DNA of 64,000 nt from Rhodeus uyekii (Eukaryota; Chordata; Actinopteri; Cypriniformes; Acheilognathidae): assembly GCA_037043235.1 (NCBI GenBank), contig JAWRVZ010000055.1, forward strand, positions 3,654,501-3,718,500, written 5' to 3'. The notes under the pieces were generated by a model that made no database searches, was not told the DNA's origin, and saw nothing but the letters and a program-made list of their open reading frames with translations. Position numbers and translations under genes: made by a program. Position 1 is the first letter of the stretch; each line of letters begins with the position of its first letter. Shown piece by piece: positions 23,266 through 36,702 of the stretch.

Positions 23266-25213
23266 ATCTGAGGGTGTCGGGCATGTCACCCACCCAGGCC
23301 CCCTCGTGGGCCACGCCCCCCAAAAATGTTTCTAAGTAATTAGATAAGAGATTTTATTGCGTGAGATTGTATAGTTTACATTGTAGAACAAAACTCATAC
23401 ATCGAAAACTTTCATAAAAGATCGTACTCTCAAGGGAACCAGTGACAAATTAGTCTTGACGTCATCGCTGCACCACAAAATTGGCCCCCCAAAAAATATT
23501 TGATGAAAAGCCACACTTAAAATTTATGAATTTCATTTTATTATATATTTTTAAAAAAATGGATAAAAAGTTTGATCTTTAAACAAATGCTTACATTTGT
23601 TTTGGTCATTTTTCTCACGTTTCTCGCTTTCTTTTGTAAAATCTAATATATCACTATATTTCTATCAAATGCCATTTGATTTGATATTTTGTTTTTAAAT
23701 ATAAGAGATTAATCCATTCTGAGTTGTGGCTTAAACATCCAAACACTTTTTGGGGCAAACATTGCATTTGTTCTCGTTAGCTGCGATTGCATAGTGCTTG
23801 GTTTCATTTTCAGCGTGGACCGAAGTGTTAAAAAGCCTCACTGCTTCTTTGAAAGATCTGTACACTCATTCTTTCTTTTATGACGTGTAAAGATGTGGCA
23901 CTCATTCAGAGATATTCTGTCCATTATGTTGCGTAGGGGAGGGCGACATTCACTGCTTTGTTGCTTCGGCCTTAGTTTAGAAAAATATCTCTCTTTGTCA
24001 GCTCATCCTTGACAGTGAGTCAGAAAGTGCAGCTGAGCTGACGTTACTGTTACCGTGGTAATTGTGTTTCTCTTCGGTCCATGTCATCTTCAGAGAGAGC
24101 CGCTCAAGCATGGATTATGTTTTTGCCTTTTGTCTCCATCTCTAGCAGAATTTTAATTCTGTTGTTTTTCCAGATGAACAAAAGCGACCAGCATTCACCC
24201 CCGTCCACATCCAGCTATGCATTTCCACTCCTCCTTATATTCTAGATGCCTCCTTATATTCTGGCAGGCCTCCGTGAAGTGCTTTAAGCTAGAGCAGCTA
24301 ATTCTTTAATGGAAGAGCATCTTTCTTAAGCTTGTTGCTGTTGTCTGGACACTGATATCACCCTGCAGCAAAACTGCTACTGTGGGAAAATAACAATCAA
24401 TTATATGCGCATTGTTGAAGCTCTGTGCAGGAAATATGGAAATTATTTGGTCAATTAACCCATCAAAGATGGGTTGTGTTGTCATCACCCAAGCAAATTT
24501 CACCACAAGCAGCCATCAGAAAGAGAATGGTACAGTTTTATAGGGTGTTGCTGGTTTATAGGGTGATTCCAGTCTCAGAAAACTGCATTAAAAATGCTTA
24601 AATGGAAAATTAGATGAGAACGAGACAGAGGGACAAAAAGAGACAGTGTTAATCTCGTCAGCAAAATTACTCATGGAAATGTTTGTTAACAAAGGTTGTA
24701 TATTTTGTGTTTTCGGAGATAATGGAGATGAGATGACAAAGATGCTTAATGACAATAATTAAACAATTTTAATTAAAGCATGCATAAAATATGATGAGGC
24801 AAAGATAACTAAGATATTAATGCAGGGAAAGGGTTTCAGAAGAAAATGAATGCAGAAAGAATTGATTGAAATTATCTAATTACAGCATTTTGGGGATTGA
24901 TCTGCTTCAACTGAAAAAGCTAAAAAACAGTTTATAAATATATCCAGAATCCAAAAATATCCACAAAATGCTATAACAACTGCACAGACAGTTTAGCAAA
25001 TGCACATGTGATCTTCAATGCCAGTCTTTGCCATTCAACACCATTCAATTTCTAAAATGTGGACCGGTTTCTAAAGTGCAAAGATTTCACAGTTCATCTT
25101 CTAAAAGATAGATAATACATTAGAATACTCTAGAATACTTATCCTAATGCTTTTTATAGTTTTATATGATTTGATAAATGTTTAAATAAATAATGTTAAT
25201 GTTTGTAATAATT

Positions 25214-25300
25214 ATCAAGTTCAATTTCAAGTTCGTTTTATTTCTAAAGCACATTTAAAAATGGCCAAGGCCGACCAAAGTGCTGTACAATAATAATAAT
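25214..25300 (+). repeat. Fish interspersed repeat tail
   Basis: TTCGTTTTATTTCTAAAGCA and CCGACCAAAGTGCTGTACAA match a sequence I know as a dispersed fish repeat (GACCAAAGTGCTTTACA type). An ATA-rich tail follows. The family is not identified. Confidence 0.5.
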
Positions 25301-25384
25301 AGGAGAAATACACATAAAAAAAGAAAAAGAAGAAGAAATCAGTTAAAAGACAAAAAGGTAGAAGGAAAAGATTATAATCACTAG

Positions 25385-25590
25385 ATACACATATACATAT
25401 CCACATACATGTACATCCATCCATACACACACACACATACTCTCACACATATATAGATAAATGCATGTACACATACATGTACATACGTGTGACATATATG
25501 ATAAATGCATACATACACATGCATACACATACACTATATAGACATATAAGGACATACACATATGGATATACACACATATGCATAAAACCA
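25385..25590. repeat. ATACACATAC-type imperfect microsatellite
   Basis: About 200 bases of irregular ACATAC/CACATAT units without a fixed period. It generates spurious Cys/Met/Val-rich reverse-strand frames. Confidence 0.85.
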
Positions 25591-25971
25591 CACATTTATG
25601 TTTAATTTCAAACTAATTGGATTTAAGATAATTCATATATTATATGTTCTGTATTTAATTCGGAAAACAATGAATGTAACAATGAAAAATTAAGGAAAAA
25701 GGAATAAAATAAATGTAAAATATTATTAAGTTTATTGTGTGATCAACTAAAATAAATGTAATGTCATTTTTACATTTTGTATTAGATAAGTAGATTTATT
25801 TTAAAATGAGTATATGATAATCCTACTATGTACTATATATTTCAATCAGAGTAAAATGGACAAAATTACTGATTATGACATGACAAAAAATTGTTTAATT
25901 TGTTTTTTTAAAACGAGGTATACAAAGATATGCTGTTTGTTGTTGTTGTTTTTGTTTGTTTTTATTATATC

Positions 25972-26205
25972 ACGTCAAGTCACCTTTATTTATTTATTTA
26001 TAGTGCTATATACAATACAGGTTGTTTCAAAGCAGATTTATAGTTATATTATCAGTAATGATTCCTAACAGAATTAGATTCAGCTGAAAAGCAGCTCTAA
26101 ATAGACAACAGTAAACAGTCATTATTCAGATGAGGTCAGTTCAGTGTTGATTAATTTCAGTTCAATAGCTCTGTAAAATTAATCAATTGTGAAAACGTAA
26201 AATAA
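25972..26205 (+). repeat. Cyprinid dispersed repeat (CACCTTTATTTAT type)
   Basis: GTCAAGTCACCTTTATTTAT, GTTGTTTCAAAGCAG and AGGTCAGTTCAGTGTTGA occur in the order seen in a very common cyprinid dispersed repeat that I recognise. Boundaries are approximate. It supports a cyprinid origin. Confidence 0.55.
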
Positions 26206-27067
26206 TTATAATAATTATGCCGAAAAAGTTCTCGGAGCTTGTGTTTATGTTCACAGTTGGCCCTGCCCACCTGTGTGAGGTGAAATAAACTCAGTGCATA
26301 AATCCATAAACATCCAGCTGTTCTCAGAGCTTGACTTACTTGAACAAAGCATCAAAGAAAAACAAATGCCCCAGAATAACATCTGCCCTAATTTCCTTTC
26401 ATTTCTCCAAGGGTCCTAATGGGCACTTATAGTGACTAAACTTAGCGCATAACCTCTGCTCATCCCTTAGTACTTGATAGTCACGCCTAACAGAGTTTTC
26501 CCCAACAGCACTCGTTTTGTTTGCTGTAGAGAGGCGCTAGGATGTGCTACAAGCAGGTTCAAACAGCTGAGCCATAATAGACTTCACTTTTATTTCCCTC
26601 AGCCACACCTGCTTGATTGCACGGTTGGCAGGTCGTTCATGTTGATTCCCAAGTCAGTATTTGTTTCATTGCCCCGGCCGCTGTGCGCTTTTAGACTTCA
26701 TGAGGTGTTGTGTTGCGTGCGGAAAAATTGTAACATGCATTTATGGTGAAGGTTTCATCGGCATGCGGGAACTCACCACGAGCAAACCTGAATAATGTAT
26801 GATGCCTCTGAGCCAACTCATCCTGTTTATCATGATTGTTGAACATACATTTCCCTAATCCCTGTGGCAACTATAGCTCCTGTGCACTGCAGTGTTTGGG
26901 TGGGGAGGGCCTGCAGCTCCACCACGTGACTGCTGACTCTCCGGATGTCACCTAGCGAGCTAAACTCAAAGAACATCTTAATTCAGTTAGTGTGTTTTCA
27001 AATGAAGGCAGAGTAGGCCTTTTCCATCATCAAATGCACATGTTGAGCACTCATGCAGGTGACTTAT

Positions 27068-27298
27068 GTCATTTCCCAATCATGTTCTCCCTTAAATGCA
27101 CTAACCTTTGAATAAAATGACAAAAATGTATATGAAAAAGACATTTTTTAAGACTGTCAGTTTACAAACTATTGCAGAGTACAATTCAAGTATGGAAAAA
27201 ATGAAATAAAATGAAGCTAAATAGCACTTATTGCACCCAAAGTCACCATTTTATTCTGAACAAAAAGATTAATGTCTTTGATTTGTCAACATTTTCTT
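27068..27298 (+). repeat. Direct intronic duplication, copy 1
   Basis: GTCATTTCCCAATCATGTTC through AATGTCTTTGATTTGTCAAC. The same order of blocks recurs at 29705-29970 in the same orientation, with small insertions and deletions. Confidence 0.85.
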
Positions 27299-29704
27299 CC
27301 TCTTTTTTTGTGTAAATTTTGCTGCTATGTGACAGGATTATTATTAACTAAAACTACCAAAACCATAAAAAAATTACACTTTAATTCAATTAATTGCTTT
27401 CTACATTATGTGATTCATTAGATTAAATTGTTAATGGATTGATAGCCCTCTTTTATTCATTCATTCATTTATTTAGTAGAACAAGTGCTTCATGTCAGAT
27501 TATGTGGTAACCGGATGTAAAGGGAAGACAGAGACGGATGAGATATTTATTCCTCCACAACAGTGTCTCCATTTGCATGTGTTTGGCTGATCCTGCATAT
27601 CAGAGGAGTTGGACAGCACCGAGCACTAAATGAAAGTAGCAACAGATGGAGGGGCAGATGGAGAGAGTGACCAGCCGTGTACACTCCTTTCTACCTGCGG
27701 TCCTCCAGTTCCGTCTCTCTCATTACAGACCAGGAGAGCGGCAGTTTGAGAAGCTTCGTGACCGGTCAGCGCTTGTTGTGACAAGATTGCCCTTAATTGA
27801 GAGATCTGTGTCATTTGAAAAGATAAACTAAAGCCGTTTTAAAACTATGGCTAGTCTAATACTAAGATTTTAACTTTTCCTTTTTGTCATGTGAAGGTTA
27901 CATTAAATCCATTCCTTTATCACTTGTTTTTGCTACTTTAGTAATGCCTTATGTGTAGATTTTGTTATTTTTGTTACTGCCTTTCAAACATAAATATGAA
28001 AAACTATTATTAGAGAAATAGAGAAATAATTATCAACAATTATAAATTGTTAAATAATAATAAAAAAAGTATAAATTATTTTTTTATAAATTATTTTAAT
28101 TAAACATTTAAGAATGCAATTATGTAACATTAACATTAAATAAATGTAAATGTAAATTTCTATTAATTTATATTATATGAATATATTAATAATAAAAATT
28201 GTAGCAAATTGTAAAAGAGATTTTGTTTTGTTACACATAATACAATTTAAAAACATAATCCAATCAATATTAATATCTATTGTGAACAGAATATTTTCAT
28301 TGTGCTGATATATGTGTTTTGAATAAAAAGTTATTAACCATTTTATGAAAACAAAATTAAAAAAATTAATTTCCATGACCATTATTTCCATCAGAATGCT
28401 GTTACAAACAACATATCATTTTATATGTGGTGCGAGGAACATTACAATGGAAATATTCATGACCTTTCAGAAAATTGACAAAATTGCATACTTTTCCTTT
28501 CATGCATGAATCAACACTGTTGGGCATTGTTAGTACCGTAGATATATTAAAGTAGTCAAAGTGTGTTTAAGAATTATTTTAAGCCCACAGGGTCTAAAAT
28601 TGCCTCTATTCACCTATTGTTTGGAAGAAACACCTTTTTCTAGTGTCTAAATTTGTGAACAGCTGAGCTCTGGCGATCACTCCTTCAATTCTGTCATTTT
28701 CTGTCCTCCCTCTGTTCCATCTCCATGCTGTTTCCCTAGCATGTTTCTTCATTTGAAACCTCTGCAGACCTCTGCGAGGCACAGAGGACTTCGCTTCCAT
28801 CTTGTCCAGATTGAATGTGATGTGTGGGCTGTCGAGCTGTGCAGATGCCATACTGCTGCGCTCTCCCACTGTGTGACTGCATAGTGCTGTTTGAGGAGGC
28901 AATGAGGGTCTTTCTGAACCACTGGCCATACCTCTCTTTTCATTATCCTCTCCCCTGGTGTGAGACTACTGCACTGGAGATGAGAGGGGGGCTCATTTGT
29001 CAAGCTGTCATTGTTTTGAGGCCTCGGTGGGGAGGGCTAAACATTGGGGTTTAGGGTTAAAGGCTACAGTGGGAGCTCCAGCTTGCAGTTGGTGGGCACC
29101 TGCTTAATGGTTGTTAAAATATTTATTTCAGTATTTGTAACCTTTTTGTTTTTTGGATTGAATATCTAAATGTTTTGAATAATGAAAAGTGATGTTGAAT
29201 ACCTGAATACAGCCAAGCCACATGCAAGCTTGAAGTTTGATTGTGAAACATGGAGGTTCATGTCAGCATCACCTTTGAGAGCGTCTCGATGGACACCAAT
29301 GCCACAGCTTCTTTTACATTAACCTTTATTATATCAGTGTTAGCTAACATTACATTTCTGTTAATGATTATGCTTTATCGAAAACAATACTCAAAACAAA
29401 ACTTTAAGATCTATTTGGCTATATGCCTGTATTGATGCAAGATTAGAGTTTTTGTTTTTTACAACATGCACTGAAAATTGCCCAGGAAGACTTGGAATAT
29501 ATCATTTAAAAGACCTTTAAACGATAAGGAAAATAATTAACAACTAATTGCATTATTGATTAATTGCGTCTGTGTGCTGTACACATAAGGAATGAGCAGT
29601 ACATTTCTTTAGAACTATAACTATATACTGTAGTTACTATATATATACTATATATACTATATATAACTATAGGAAAAGTGATTGATCCAAGCTGCACAAA
29701 ATTC

Positions 29705-29970
29705 TGTCATTTCCCAATCCTGTTCTCCCTTAACTGCACTATTTCTGTTCTTTTTCTGCTTTCACTTTGAATAAAATGACAAAAATGTATTAGAAAAATA
29801 ACATTTTTAAGACTGTCAGTTTACAAACTATTGTAGAGAATGCTTGAAGTATGGAAAATTTTTTATAAAATGAAGCTAAATAGCACCCAAGTCCTAGAAA
29901 TGATCCTTTGAAAGTCACCATTTTATTCTAAACAAAAAGAGTAATGTCTTTGATTTGTCAACATTTCTCT
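29705..29970 (+). repeat. Direct intronic duplication, copy 2
   Basis: Second copy of the 27.07-kb block, sharing GACTGTCAGTTTACAAACTA, ATGAAGCTAAATAGCAC and AGTCACCATTTTATTCT. It has an extra 25-30 bases after the first block and before the last block compared with copy 1. Confidence 0.85.
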
Positions 29971-32154
29971 TTTTCTTTTTTTAAAGCTTTAAATATTGTG
30001 TGCTTTAAACTCGTAATCATACAGTTTATAACAATTTGTCCTGTTAGATGTGCCAAATTTGTATTCTGTTTCATGCGTTTGAGACGTTTTCCTCAATGCA
30101 ATGAATGTACAACTTTTAAAAAAAAAATTATTATATTCTTATCTGTGATTATGCAAAATTTCAAAGTCTTGAAAGCAAGCACATCACACACTTCACTGAA
30201 GTGTCATGTGCATAAAACAGAGCAACAGAGAAATTAATCACAATAATTAAGACAATAACAAAAATATTTGTTGTTTGATGTTAAATTTAGGTTTAAAATT
30301 CTAAATGTAATGGAAGAAATTGTATTTTAATGAGCAGAGATAATAACTAATAAGCCTTACTAACTAATAGTCAATATAAATGTAAGAAGTCTAAATTTAC
30401 AGGAAAAATAAATAACAATAATAAGTTACTATACTGGTTCCCAAACTTTTTACAGTGGCTTACAATATTTGTCCCTTAAAATTTATTTAAAGGCAAAGCT
30501 TTTATAACCCTATTATGTGTAATTTAATAATTAAACTCCTTTAATTGTATAATAAAGTAATAAATTATGGTAAAAATGAAGTAATTCTTTGAAATATTAA
30601 ACCTAAAAGGCCAGTAGGTGTCGGCAAGAGTGACTATTTATGAATGGGTCGCTAATCAATGGCTCTCCACAATCTTATAAAGCCGCAGATTCGTTCAAAA
30701 ACGAGACACCGCTCTGTGTTGCTTTAAGACGCATAACAGTTCTGCTGTGGCTTTCGTTGAAACTATTGTTCCGTTGCAAATAGCAAGTAATATTGACAAC
30801 AGTACATATTAAATATTACCTTTTTGATTGTTGAACTTTTATATAAAGTCTCATGTGGATATTCGGGAAAAATGTCTTATTTAAAAGAAAATAACTCACA
30901 CAGGGTAAGTTTCTGCAAGAAGAGAGTCTTAAATCAATCTCTATGTACAGTCTGTGTCTATATTTGTTCTTAATTCTAGTAAGTGCGAAAACCCCACTTT
31001 TAAAGCTACATTCCATGATTTGTTACTCTGCAGACAACCATGCTAGTGCATCATGTGGATGCTGTCAGTTTTGATGTCACTTATTTGACCATTTATAGCA
31101 CTCTACCCTTTTCCTGTTTTTATACTAGAGACAGCATTCTGCCTGTTAGAAAAACATGCTGGGTCACCTCATGTACCCCCAGAGGAACCACTGCATTACT
31201 ATGATCAGAGAAGTGAATTTGTATGTTCCCACAGTACATTTGACTTAGCAGTTAGAGTCAGGTTTTGACTAGAATGGGGCTAGATAGAACTACATGCATT
31301 CACATGCACTATTACAGAGCTTCATAGCATACTAATCTCTGCTATGGCTCAAAAAAAATTGCATTACGTATTCCTTCAGGCCTCAGAAATTGAATACAGT
31401 TACAATGACAAGCTGTTGTTGTGTGGAGCTTGTTAGGTTTTTTAAGAGTTGAGATATAACACTCATGAAACATGACTATGTTACCTTTTTTTTGTGGCTA
31501 CATTCTCACGTACTCGCTCTTCCTTGGGGGTTGAATGTACATCACATCACTGTTCTGATTAGTATGCATGCTGCCGTACTTGTGTTCCTGTCTTCGTCTT
31601 GTTTTCCGCTGCCTTGCTCTCTCTGTTGTGCTCTCAGCCTCGGCAATGGTGTAACAGAAACAGAGGATGCTGAGACAAGACAGGCATCAAAATTGCAGGA
31701 AGAGTGTGCGTCTGTGGGTGTGTGGGGAAGAGGGCAGCCTAATTGGTGATAGCCTGCAGCCTCATCATCTCCAGAGCTCCCTCACAAGCGAGTGATGTCT
31801 CTGTACTGGTTCCATGCCAGATGTTGTCCTCTGGCTGAGAGGCTGGTCTTTGCACAGAGGCAGATGTGTCCGGCCTCCATTATCGTGGTAAATTATCTAG
31901 GCACATACACAGTATACAAATCCTCATCAGACCTAATTTGGCTTTTCTCTGCCACCTTTCTCTCTATTTTTCAAGAAAAACTCTCATACTCAGCACTTCT
32001 GTGGCTTTAAGTGTCATGTACCTTCTTCCTCTGAAATTGAGGCTAGTGATCTAAAAACTTCTCAAAGTTACTTCACAAAGACTAAATTACTGCCTTTTCC
32101 TACACAGTACATACTAGTTACCAGCTGACACAAAATTTGTAAATAATAGCTGTC

Positions 32155-32290
32155 ATTTCAGACATTTATAATGTTACAAAATATTTCTATATACTTTCTT
32201 GAGCATCAAATCAGCATTTTAGAATGATTTCTGAAGGATCATGTGACACTAAAGTAATGGTCTTATATTCTTATGGTATTCATTTTTGTT
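32155..32290 (-). repeat. Cyprinid AT-rich inverted-repeat element, fragment
   Basis: CTTGAGCATCAAATCAGCAT and GATTTCTGAAGGATCATGTG are diagnostic blocks of the family, here in reverse orientation. Confidence 0.65.
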
Positions 32291-32969
32291 CCTTTTAATG
32301 TATTTACCGGGTTTTTACCATGGTGTAAAAACAACAAACAAACAAAATATTAGGAGTGAATGGAGGGAATTTTGTGAATCTATTTTTGTTTCCAATTGAT
32401 TCCAGCCCGCTTTTATGCAGGAAACGTTGCAGATCAGGCAACAGCACTCTTTCGGTTGGCATGTGTGTCTCCTCTTCTCTTTCTGGACTGCATATCTCTG
32501 ATTGAGCAGCTGGTGAGATTATGCCGGTCGCTCTGAGACCTCGACTATCTCCCATTGCAAATGAGACGTCTTGAGATCTGGCTCACTAAATTGAATTGCT
32601 CAATAAAATAATTGTGATACCAATAAACAGATTAAAGCGGCGGACAGCGGTAAACGGCACTTCAAAAGCCCCTCAGCGGAAATGCATTACGTAGTGTCTT
32701 CATAAACAGCACTTTGCAATAAAATGAAGAAATAAAATGTGGTGTATAATGAGTCTTTTCGTATGGCATTTATCTTCTGGTTAGAATGAGCAGTTGTGTG
32801 CTACTGTTGTGGAATTTCAGTGTCTGGCTGTAAAACATTTTAGTAAGCAGTCATTCATCTGTCGCCATCAACTCTGGGGTTTATGATCAGCCACTGAGCT
32901 ACTGTCACTGCCCAGCACTTTCTTTTTTTAGTGTTTCCTAAATCCTCTCTCCTCTTCTCTCTCTCTCAG

Positions 32970-33173
32970 ATGCCACCATCCTCAGTTATGATGGCAGTAA
33001 GTTCATGAAGATCCAGTTGCCAATAGTGATGCACACGGAGGCAGAAGACGTGTCGCTGCGCTTCCGTTCCCAGCGTGCCTATGGTGTTCTCATGGCAACC
33101 ACCTCCAGGAACTCAGCTGACACTCTGAGACTGGAGCTGGACGGAGGGCGTGTCCGACTCACTGTCAATCTAG
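32970..33173 (+). CDS. nrxn1: Neurexin-1 alpha exon: first half of LNS4
   Basis: 204 nt, phase 1 to phase 1. It encodes DATILSYDGSKFMKIQLPIV through LDGGRVRLTVNL. The acceptor is a pure CT tract ending CTCTCTCAG; the donor is CTAG|GTACAT, a weak match that suits a site next to a regulated cassette. The SADTLRLEL motif gives the conserved Asp of the LNS4 cation site. The sequence is nearly identical to mammalian neurexin-1 (SMFMKIQLPVVMHTEAEDVS). The SS3 cassette follows 3.5 kb downstream. Confidence 0.97.
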
Positions 33174-33442
33174 GTACATCAGCCAATTGAAGTGCTCATC
33201 AATGGTTGACACCACACATAGAAATACACACATACACAACATAGCATGGATTCATTTGTTTTCAAATGTTTTCAATTTGTTGTTTATCTGTCTATTGTCT
33301 ATGCTAATTAATTTTACTATTCAGATTCCTTTTTGATTCATTTTTGCCAATATCTCCCTTTTAATGTTCAGGTAACACCCACACGATAACTTGGCTATGG
33401 GGCCATATAATTAGTTTTTTGTATCTTTTGTTTTTATATACA

Positions 33443-33443
33443 A

Positions 33444-33510
<67 letters not shown>

Positions 33511-33643
33511 GACTGATTATATTATATTATATTATATTAATTATATTATATTATATTATATTATATTATATTATATTATATTATATTATATTATATTATA
33601 TTATATTATATTATATTATATTATATTATATTATATTATATTA
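33443..33643. repeat. Compound CT / TA / ATTAT satellite
   Basis: A (CT)n run to about 33487, a TA run to about 33510, then about 25 ATTAT pentamers from 33519 to 33643, the last directly abutting a MITE end. Confidence 0.95.
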
Positions 33644-34110
33644 TAGGGCTTGACATTATTATGACTTTTTTGCTCACCAGCCATTGTGACTTGTGGTATT
33701 CCAAAGTTACTAGCCACTCAGCATTTAATATTGATGCCATGGCGAAACTGCCTTATAGATATTTTTATATCATCTCATCTTACTTGGCAGCAGGGATATA
33801 AGGCTGCTGTCACTTTAAGACCTGATGCATAGATCCATTATACTTTTACACATGTGTGTTCACGTTCACTTCAAACATAACTGAGTGTATTTATGAATGT
33901 ATTTATGTATTTACACTTTGGATGTGAGCACAAAATATGTGTGCACACTTTGGGTGTGAGTATAAAATCAGCGGCAATTAGTTAAAATGAAATTCAGTAT
34001 CGATATGTATTGAAAAATCAATTTTTGACAACATTACATTGCACATGGGTTATTTCAGAAGACTACCGTTAAAAAAATATCCGGTTGGCGGGTGTTAATG
34101 TCAAGCCCTG
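33644..34110. mobile_element. hAT-like MITE in the ATTAT array
   Basis: The terminal 14 bases AGGGCTTGACATTA at the left are perfectly inverted at the right (TAATGTCAAGCCCT, 34096-34109). TA-rich ATTAT-like sequence lies on both sides, so the 8-bp duplication (ATTATATT / ATTGTATT) is plausible but not unique. The 466-bp interior is non-coding. Confidence 0.75.
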
Positions 34111-35570
34111 ATTGTATTATATTGTATTATATAGTTATGTATTAATATGTAATATTTATATGTTTCCCTAAATTGACATTTTGTTAGACTTTTTTTGTCA
34201 AATTTGTCCCCAGAGTATAGCCAAATATATATAGTACACACACTTTCTCTCTCACAGACATTAAACATTTTAAAATCTTTGTGTGTTGAAGAGAAGGATG
34301 TAGAACCTTCAACGGCCAGAGTCTGCGGCCAAACGCTCACTCCCAGATGAGCACGGCGTAGAATTTCCCTACCAGAGAGTGCACAGTCCCTGCCTTGTAC
34401 TGATACACAATAGTTCTACACCTGCATACTATAGACTCCCCACTAGAGCGTTACACGTGTCAGGAGTACTGACAAGCCATTGTTCCGCTCAGTACATTTA
34501 ATTTACATTTCCCCAGAAGCCACTACGCTTTCCTCACTCGTTGGCACAGCTTAATATTATACAGTCTTACTCCACTCGTACAGCACCAACTCTGCTGTTC
34601 GCAAGTTCAAGCTAGATCACATCAAGTAAATTTGAACATCAGTCGTTTAACTGTCCTCCTACCTCATGTCAGGTATTTCTCATGCAAAACTGAGCTAAAA
34701 AGTTCCTCTGCTGAAAAGTGCAGAACTCTCACTAAAATGAATGTCATCCATTCCCATCTGGCAACGTGACACACACTGTGCCATTTACCATATCTGCTTA
34801 CATATAGCATGTCTAAAAACTCCCAGTAGTCCCAGCAGGCTTAAACCTGCACACCTCCGCATGCACAGACAGACATGCACCCACACAAACACCAATCATT
34901 TCTCCTGCCCCGGAGGGTACTGCACTCACTGTTAGGGTGGACACACGTTGCTCTCTGGCTGTTAGCGGCCACGATTTTCACTGTGGTTGACGACACGCGA
35001 CGGGCTGCAGCCTCATGGGAAGAAGATAGAGCTGGATTTGTGTAATGTTCTGAATTCCTCTCGGCCCTCCACTCCATCATAGCACACACTGAAGCATGGG
35101 ACAGCCCAGGCTGTGCACGAGAAATATCGATTCTCCATTCCAGAAATACGCTTTGCAAAAGATAGTAATGGGAAAGGGGGCCTCCTCACAGGATTCAAGC
35201 AGAGTTTTATATTATACAGTACCAACCAGAACAAAAGCTGTTGTATTGTGCTGTTCAGTAAAGAGTCTCAGTGGTACTGTACTTTTTAGTGTTTAAAGAC
35301 CGTTCACCTTGAGTTCTTTTTTTTTCTTCTTTTTTTACCTAGGATTTAGGTTTTAGTGTTCAGGCAGATTCACATGGGAACATGGGGTTTGGAAACTAGC
35401 TGTAGCCTGAATCTTAATAAGTGATAGCAGGGCTCAACAATAAGGACCATTAGTGTTGGAGTTTTGGGCCAGTTGACAGGCCAATTTTACTAATTGTTAT
35501 GTTCATTGATCTTGTACATCCATTTTTATGCCTTGAAAATGTAATCATTTGGTTTTATTTGATGTAGTTG

Positions 35571-35575
<5 letters not shown>

Positions 35576-35655
<80 letters not shown>
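35576..35655. repeat. (TA)n(GA)n microsatellite
   Basis: About 43 bases of TA followed directly by 37 bases of GA. Confidence 0.95.
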
Positions 35656-35659
<4 letters not shown>

Positions 35660-36669
35660 CTAATTCATACAAAAATATAAATAAAAAAATGTAAAGTGAT
35701 CTTTCTAATGTTGGCAGCAAAAAATTCAGCGGAAAAAAATCCTTGTTGAGACCTGAATAGAATTTATTTAAAAGCAGTATTAGCAGAATTAATAATGATC
35801 CTGTCAGTATACTGCCTTTAGGGAAATTACCGAGAGATTGTTTCGTTATTTTCGTACACACACTCAAACCTCACCCATACTAGCTTTCCTTAAAGAGAAC
35901 CCTCCATACAAAGTGTTATTCCTACAGTTCTTTTCACATGCAAGCAGTTAACGTGAACCTCAAGTCAAGGGCTGTGGGTTTTTCGGAGTGTTTTTATCTA
36001 CAGGAGCATTCTGAATTCAGCTCTTCTCCCAGGAGGCTAAGGCTTACCGTGGACACGCTCTGGTGCTCTGCTGCGACATGTCCATAAACACAAGTTTTTC
36101 CTCTCCCTCTTATCTTGCAGCCCTTTTCCCATTTCCAAATTCTTCAAATATGAACCATTCTTTAATGCATCTGTTCTCACTCATTAAAGGGAAATGTTTT
36201 TAAAGATGTGCATTTGAGAGCATCAGCAGCGCTATTGGCGAGGACAGACTGTTTCTCTGGCAAGATTCTCTCTCTTTTCTGCTTCCTGTACCGCTTTCTG
36301 AGCTAACCCAGAGAGCAAATTAATCAATTACCTCTGAATATTCAGCAGTCCCGAGACTCGTATGGAACTGGGTATAATCACATTTCAATACATGCCAAAT
36401 TTCCCTAATTCTAAATATATTATGGCACAGTCAAGGCATGAATATTCATTAGCGCAGGCAGCGAGTCTGTATCCACTCCACCTGGGGTTCATTATCGGCA
36501 CACAGGAGGTAGAAAAGAAAGAGTGCGTATCTGGTCAGCGAAACAGCACCTCTCCGCTCCACTTGGTTTGCGTGTCCGTCCCCAGTTTGTGGACGATGTG
36601 TTGTAATGGATGTCTGCAGTCATAACCTTGAAGGCTGAATTTACATCTTGTCTGTTCTCCCCCATCTAG

Positions 36670-36696
36670 ACTGTATCAGGATAAACTGTACTACCA
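36670..36696 (+). CDS. nrxn1: Neurexin-1 SS3 microexon
   Basis: 27-nt alternatively spliced insert in LNS4. With the G carried from the preceding exon it reads DCIRINCTT, and its last A combines with the next exon to give Ser, yielding DCIRINCTTS-KGPE. Mammalian neurexin-1 SS3 is DCIRINCNSS-KGPE. Skipping gives TVNL-G-KGPE, in frame. The acceptor is CCCCCATCTAG and the donor is CCA|GTAAGT, a strong match. The next 45 bases are an almost pure pyrimidine tract that can bind PTB proteins. Too short to be seen as an ORF. Confidence 0.94.
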
Positions 36697-36702
36697 GTAA
36701 GT

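Larger units (their letters stand above)
22719..32969 (+). other. nrxn1: Large intron between EGF-B and LNS4
   Basis: 10.25 kb. It holds a TA array (23.2 kb), cyprinid interspersed repeats (25.2 and 26.0 kb), an ATACAC-rich minisatellite (25.4-25.6 kb), a pair of direct duplicated segments (27.07 and 29.70 kb) and a repeat tail at 32.16 kb. In 23.3-25.2 kb, 27.3-29.7 kb and 30.0-32.1 kb I see no supported gene; the short open frames there lack recognisable similarity. Confidence 0.8.
33174..36669 (+). other. nrxn1: Intron before SS3
   Basis: 3.5-kb intron with stacked CT, TA and ATTAT arrays (33.44-33.64 kb), a hAT-like MITE (33.64-34.11 kb) and a TA/GA array (35.58-35.66 kb). A GCAGGGCTCAACAATAA sequence at 35.43 kb looks like one isolated hAT end. 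34.1-35.4 and 35.7-36.6 kb have no feature that I can support. Confidence 0.8.

Noticed and set aside
25227..25591. Cys/Met/Val-rich reverse-strand frames
   Set aside because: Translation of an ATACAC-type microsatellite.
28606..28929. 107-codon reverse-strand open frame
   Set aside because: No recognisable motif, overlapping frames on both strands, and no convincing splice sites; likely chance in a GC-richer patch.
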